Origin: Gammaproteobacteria bacterium
Lineage (GTDB): Bacteria; Pseudomonadota; Gammaproteobacteria; HK1
Length of the DNA stretch: 8,755 bases
Assembly: GCA_022822245.1 (NCBI GenBank)
Contig: JAJECB010000307.1
Location: forward strand, 1-8,755
Direction: 5' to 3'
Below are positions 6,504-8,755 of this stretch, piece by piece (the first letter of the stretch is position 1; every line of letters starts with the position of its first letter). The notes beneath the pieces are model-generated. The model did not search any database. It was not told where the DNA came from and saw only the letters and a list, made by a program, of their open reading frames with translations. Made by a program: the position numbers and the translations under genes.

Positions 6504-6531
6504 GCCGGGCGGGGCCGAAGCCCCGCCCGGC
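6504..6531 (-). promoter_or_regulatory. intercistronic stem-loop with cUUCGg tetraloop
   Basis: Positions 6504-6515 and 6520-6531 are perfect 12-bp inverted repeats with a 4-base loop. In the minus-strand transcript this reads GCCGGGCGGGGC, then UUCG, then GCCCCGCCCGGC, so the loop is closed by C-G as the exceptionally stable cUUCGg tetraloop. It starts 30 bases after the binding-protein stop and ends 25 bases before the permease 1 start. No U tract follows, so it is not a standard intrinsic terminator. Such hairpins between binding-protein and permease genes typically protect the upstream mRNA from 3' exonucleases and raise binding-protein levels, as known for malE-malF. That role here is inferred. 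Confidence 0.8.
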
Positions 6532-6561
6532 TCGGAAACGGGTGCCTTTACGGGAGTCCGG

Positions 6562-8028
6562 TTACTCGATGTGGCCGGCCTCGGTCAGGAGCTCCTGCTG
6601 GAACGCGGCGATCGCGTCCATCGCCTCCTGGGCGCTCTGCTGCCCGGTGATGGCCTTGTCGAACTCCTCCTGCTGCTGGACGAGCAGCTCGAAGAACTCG
6701 GGGATGTGCCACACGTCGCGCTGCCATTGCAGGCTCGGCCCGAACGCATGGTTCCACGGCCGGTAGCTCGCATAGTCCGGCGAGGTGTGGACGCTGACGA
6801 GCCCACTCTGGCCGCCCGCCTGGGCGAACATCGTCTGGACCGGGGTCGAGAGCCACCACTTCACGAAGTCGATGGCTTCCTTGATCACCTCGTCGCTGTT
6901 CCAGGTGGTGAGCACGAAGGGCTGTCCGCCGATGTTGGCGGTGCGGTTGATGGTGCCGTCCGCCATGCGCAGCCCCGGGTGCATCGCGAAGCCGACCCGG
7001 TCGTGAACCTTCGAGGTGTCGGCCGAGATCGCGGACTCGCCGAACCCGATCCACTGCAGGATGTAGGCGACCTTGCCTTCCCGGAACAGCTCGTCGACCT
7101 TGAACACGTCCATGGTCCCGGTCTGCACCACCGGGGGCATGTGCTTGAGCATCGAGAGGTAGTGCTCGAACCCCTTCACCGACTCCGGAGAGTTGACCAC
7201 GCCTTCGGCCTGGCCCTCGGGGGCCATGGTCTCGTCCCAGATGCTCCCGCCGTGCTGCCAGATGAAGCCGTTGATTTCCATCGACGAGAAGTCGTACGCC
7301 TTGCCGGCCTGGTAGGCGATCCCGTAGAAGTCGTCGTCAAGGGTCTCGCCGGCCAGCGTCTCGCCCGCCTTGCGGCCGAAGAACTCGCCGAAGTTGTTGA
7401 CCATGTCCCAGTCGACTTCGTTCATCTCCTCGGGGGCGCACGGGAGGTCGTGGCCGTACTTCTCCTTGTACGCGGCCCGTTCGTCCTCGTGGCAGAAGAC
7501 GTCCGTGCGGTAGTACACGATGATGACGTCCGGCATCTGCGGGAAGCCGTAGTAGTTGGCGTCCGGATGGGGGAAGCCGACCTCCGCGAGCTCCGCCGCG
7601 CCGATGTGCGGATAGGTGGAGTAGGCCGATACGAGGGTGGGGTGCAGGTCCTTGAACACCGCCTGGAGCTCGGGGTCGGCATCGATGAAGTCGTTGAGCT
7701 TCATGTAGTAGCCGCCCTCGATGTTGGCGCCGAGCCACTGGCTGTCCGACACCGCCATCTGGTACTTCTGCTCGCCGGAGGTGAGCGACGCGGCGAGCCG
7801 GGTGTAGTAGTCCGGCCACGGGATGAAGTCCGGCTCCAGGATGACATTGTTGCCGCTCGGAGCCTTGTAGTGCTTGTCGGCGAGGTCCTTCATGGTCCGG
7901 GTGGGCGGCCAGTCCGGTACCGCCATGCGAAGGACGATGTCCTTTCCGAACGCCGGCTGCACCGCGAGGGCGGAGCCGAGCAGGGCGGCGCTCGCGAAAG
8001 CGCCGACGAAGGTCTTGAGAGATTTCAC
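6562..8028 (-). CDS. periplasmic solute-binding protein of ABC importer
   Basis: This 488-residue extracellular solute-binding protein delivers its ligand to the permease pair. A Sec signal peptide is clear: KSLK, a hydrophobic core at 7-22, and a likely cut after AFG (28) or ALA (22). There is no lipobox cysteine, so the protein should be soluble in the periplasm. The middle carries features of the sugar-binding family 1 fold: GFPQMPDVIIVYYRTDVF (161-178), GFIWQHGGSIWD (254-265), AYILQWIGFG (321-330) and a C-terminal AQEAMDAIAAFQQELL helix (466-481). Many aromatic residues suggest a sugar- or polyol-like ligand, but this is only a hint. C179 and C197 could form a disulfide. The start is GTG at 8028, with GGAGAGGAG about 8 bases upstream, the strongest ribosome site in the operon. 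It follows ATPase A by 89 bases and precedes a stabilising hairpin, both consistent with high expression. Confidence 0.93.
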   Translation of the reverse strand: MKSLKTFVGAFASAALLGSALAVQPAFGKDIVLRMAVPDWPPTRTMKDLADKHYKAPSGNNVILEPDFIPWPDYYTRLAASLTSGEQKYQMAVSDSQWLGANIEGGYYMKLNDFIDADPELQAVFKDLHPTLVSAYSTYPHIGAAELAEVGFPHPDANYYGFPQMPDVIIVYYRTDVFCHEDERAAYKEKYGHDLPCAPEEMNEVDWDMVNNFGEFFGRKAGETLAGETLDDDFYGIAYQAGKAYDFSSMEINGFIWQHGGSIWDETMAPEGQAEGVVNSPESVKGFEHYLSMLKHMPPVVQTGTMDVFKVDELFREGKVAYILQWIGFGESAISADTSKVHDRVGFAMHPGLRMADGTINRTANIGGQPFVLTTWNSDEVIKEAIDFVKWWLSTPVQTMFAQAGGQSGLVSVHTSPDYASYRPWNHAFGPSLQWQRDVWHIPEFFELLVQQQEEFDKAITGQQSAQEAMDAIAAFQQELLTEAGHIE

Positions 8029-8063
8029 GATGGTTTCTCCTCTCCTCGGTGGTTGGTGGTTCA

Positions 8064-8082
8064 AGAGGGACCCGTCCCCTCT
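8064..8082 (-). promoter_or_regulatory. weak hairpin in leader of binding-protein gene
   Basis: AGAGGGA (8064-8070) and TCCCCTCT (8075-8082) can pair through seven base pairs with one bulged base and a CCCG loop (GGG-type on the minus strand). It lies 36 bases upstream of the GTG start, in the 89-base gap after ATPase A. It might mark a processing or attenuation point that separates ATPase A from the binding protein. No U tract and no clear promoter were found in this gap. Confidence 0.3.
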
Positions 8083-8117
8083 CGCAGGGTCGTGCGCCGG
8101 TGCCGCTGGCCGGCTTC

Positions 8118-8755
8118 TCATGCGGCGGCCTCGCGCGGCGGCAGTGCCGTGTCGCGGCCGAGGGCCGCGCCGGTGTCGCGGCCGAAAAGGTGGGTGCGTT
8201 CCACCGCGAGCTCCACGTCGAGCCGGTCGCCGGCCCGGTAGCGCACCGCTTCGCTCTCCGGGAGCACCATCCGGAACATGTGCTCGGCGATGTCGAGGTC
8301 GAGCACCGTCACGTCGCCGAGCGGCTCGGTCAGGTGCACACGGGCCGGGAACCGCGGCCCCCTCGCATCCCCCGCGGCCGGGCGGATGTCGTTGGGCCGG
8401 AACCCGAGCAGGAGCTCCGCGCCGGGCGGAAGGTCGGCGAGGGGAGCCGCCCACGGCCCCCCCGAGACGTCGGTGAACGACGTGGCGACGGATGCACCGT
8501 CACCCCGCTCCGCCGGGGCAAGGTTCATCTTCGGCGAGCCCACCATCTGCCCGACGTAGGTGTTCATCGGGTGTTCGTAGAGCTCGTCCGGGGAGCCCGT
8601 CTGGACGATGCGCCCGTCGCGGAGCACCCCGATGCGCTCGCCCATGCCGAGCGCCTCCAGCTCGTCGGGCGTCGCGTAGAGCATCGTCGTGCCGAGCTCC
8701 CGGTGCAGCCGCTTGAACTCCGCGCGCATGTCGTGGCGGAGCTTGGCGTCGAGGT
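8118..8755 (-). CDS. ABC importer ATPase A (GlpS/MalK-like), C-terminal part, H-loop His absent
   Basis: Only the last 211 residues are in the window; the Walker A, Q-loop, signature and Walker B lie beyond the right edge. The visible part begins at the D-loop (LDAKLRHDMRAEF). The segment normally reading Y-V-T-H-D-Q-x-E-A is LYATPDELEAL here, so the switch histidine is replaced by proline (codon 8667-8669, CCC). After VLRDGRIVQTGSPDELYEHP comes the usual VGSPKMN, then a MalK-type TOBE/regulatory domain (LLGFRPNDIRP; EPLGDVTVLDLDIAEHMFRM) and an Ala/Arg-rich tail. Loss of this His is also what I recall in GlpS (YATTEPSEAL), the partner of GlpT, which supports a heterodimer with ATPase B. It is the first visible gene of the operon; the binding-protein gene starts 89 bases after its stop. 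Confidence 0.92.
   Translation of the reverse strand, partial: LDAKLRHDMRAEFKRLHRELGTTMLYATPDELEALGMGERIGVLRDGRIVQTGSPDELYEHPMNTYVGQMVGSPKMNLAPAERGDGASVATSFTDVSGGPWAAPLADLPPGAELLLGFRPNDIRPAAGDARGPRFPARVHLTEPLGDVTVLDLDIAEHMFRMVLPESEAVRYRAGDRLDVELAVERTHLFGRDTGAALGRDTALPPREAAA

Noticed and set aside
6504..6531. Calling the strong hairpin an intrinsic terminator
   Set aside because: The transcribed strand has no U tract after the stem, and the permease genes downstream are needed with the binding protein, so full termination is unlikely.
6571..8241. A 556-codon plus-strand open frame
   Set aside because: It lies opposite the solute-binding protein, has shadow-frame composition (repeated V, L, H, E, R) and no ribosome site or domain.
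3433..8755. Naming the operon glpSTPQUV (glycerol uptake)
   Set aside because: The ATPase asymmetry is similar, but gene order differs and neither the binding protein nor the small membrane protein could be matched to GlpV or GlpU. The substrate therefore stays open.
1..8755. tRNA, rRNA, riboswitch or CRISPR elements
   Set aside because: None was recognised by eye on either strand; the coding genes fill almost the whole window.

Overview
The window is GC-rich DNA (roughly two thirds G+C), and every convincing gene lies on the minus strand, so it is transcribed from right to left. An exported solute-binding protein with a Sec signal peptide and no lipobox points to a Gram-negative host. The transporter layout, with two unlike ATPases, two permeases, a binding protein and a small membrane protein, recalls the alphaproteobacterial GlpSTPQUV glycerol-type importers. 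A proteobacterium is therefore the best guess, but the taxon cannot be fixed from this window.

In transcription order, the right part (8755 down to 2934) is one ABC-importer operon of the CUT1 (MalK/UgpC-like) class. It holds the C-terminal part of ATPase A (cut by the window edge), the binding protein, permease 1 (TTG start), permease 2 (GTG start overlapping the previous stop), ATPase B, and a three-helix membrane protein with a cysteine-rich tail. A 12-bp stem with a cUUCGg tetraloop lies between the binding protein and permease 1; it probably sets the relative amounts of binding protein and membrane parts. The two ATPases are degenerate in complementary ways. A has Pro in place of the switch (H-loop) His, and B has LAEGE in place of LSGGQ. 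This predicts a heterodimer with one working and one degenerate ATP site. The transported solute cannot be read from the sequence.

The middle (2841 to 1639) holds a free-standing AAA/DUF4143 ATPase with a PD-(D/E)xK-like C-terminal domain. Its start codon is embedded in an AT-rich, perfect 18-bp inverted repeat. This repeat carries a mirrored -35/-10 pair that would give a leaderless transcript in each direction. The unit looks like a self-contained, self-regulated cassette placed between the transporter operon and the next gene.

The left part (1354 to 86) encodes a metal-dependent amidohydrolase with all expected metal ligands and a good ribosome binding site. Beyond its stop codon the window ends in long G runs (8-56), which are either a G-quadruplex-prone element or a low-complexity contig edge. 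The 284-base gap between amidohydrolase and ATPase gene holds no clear gene, only a possible 40-codon protein remnant.
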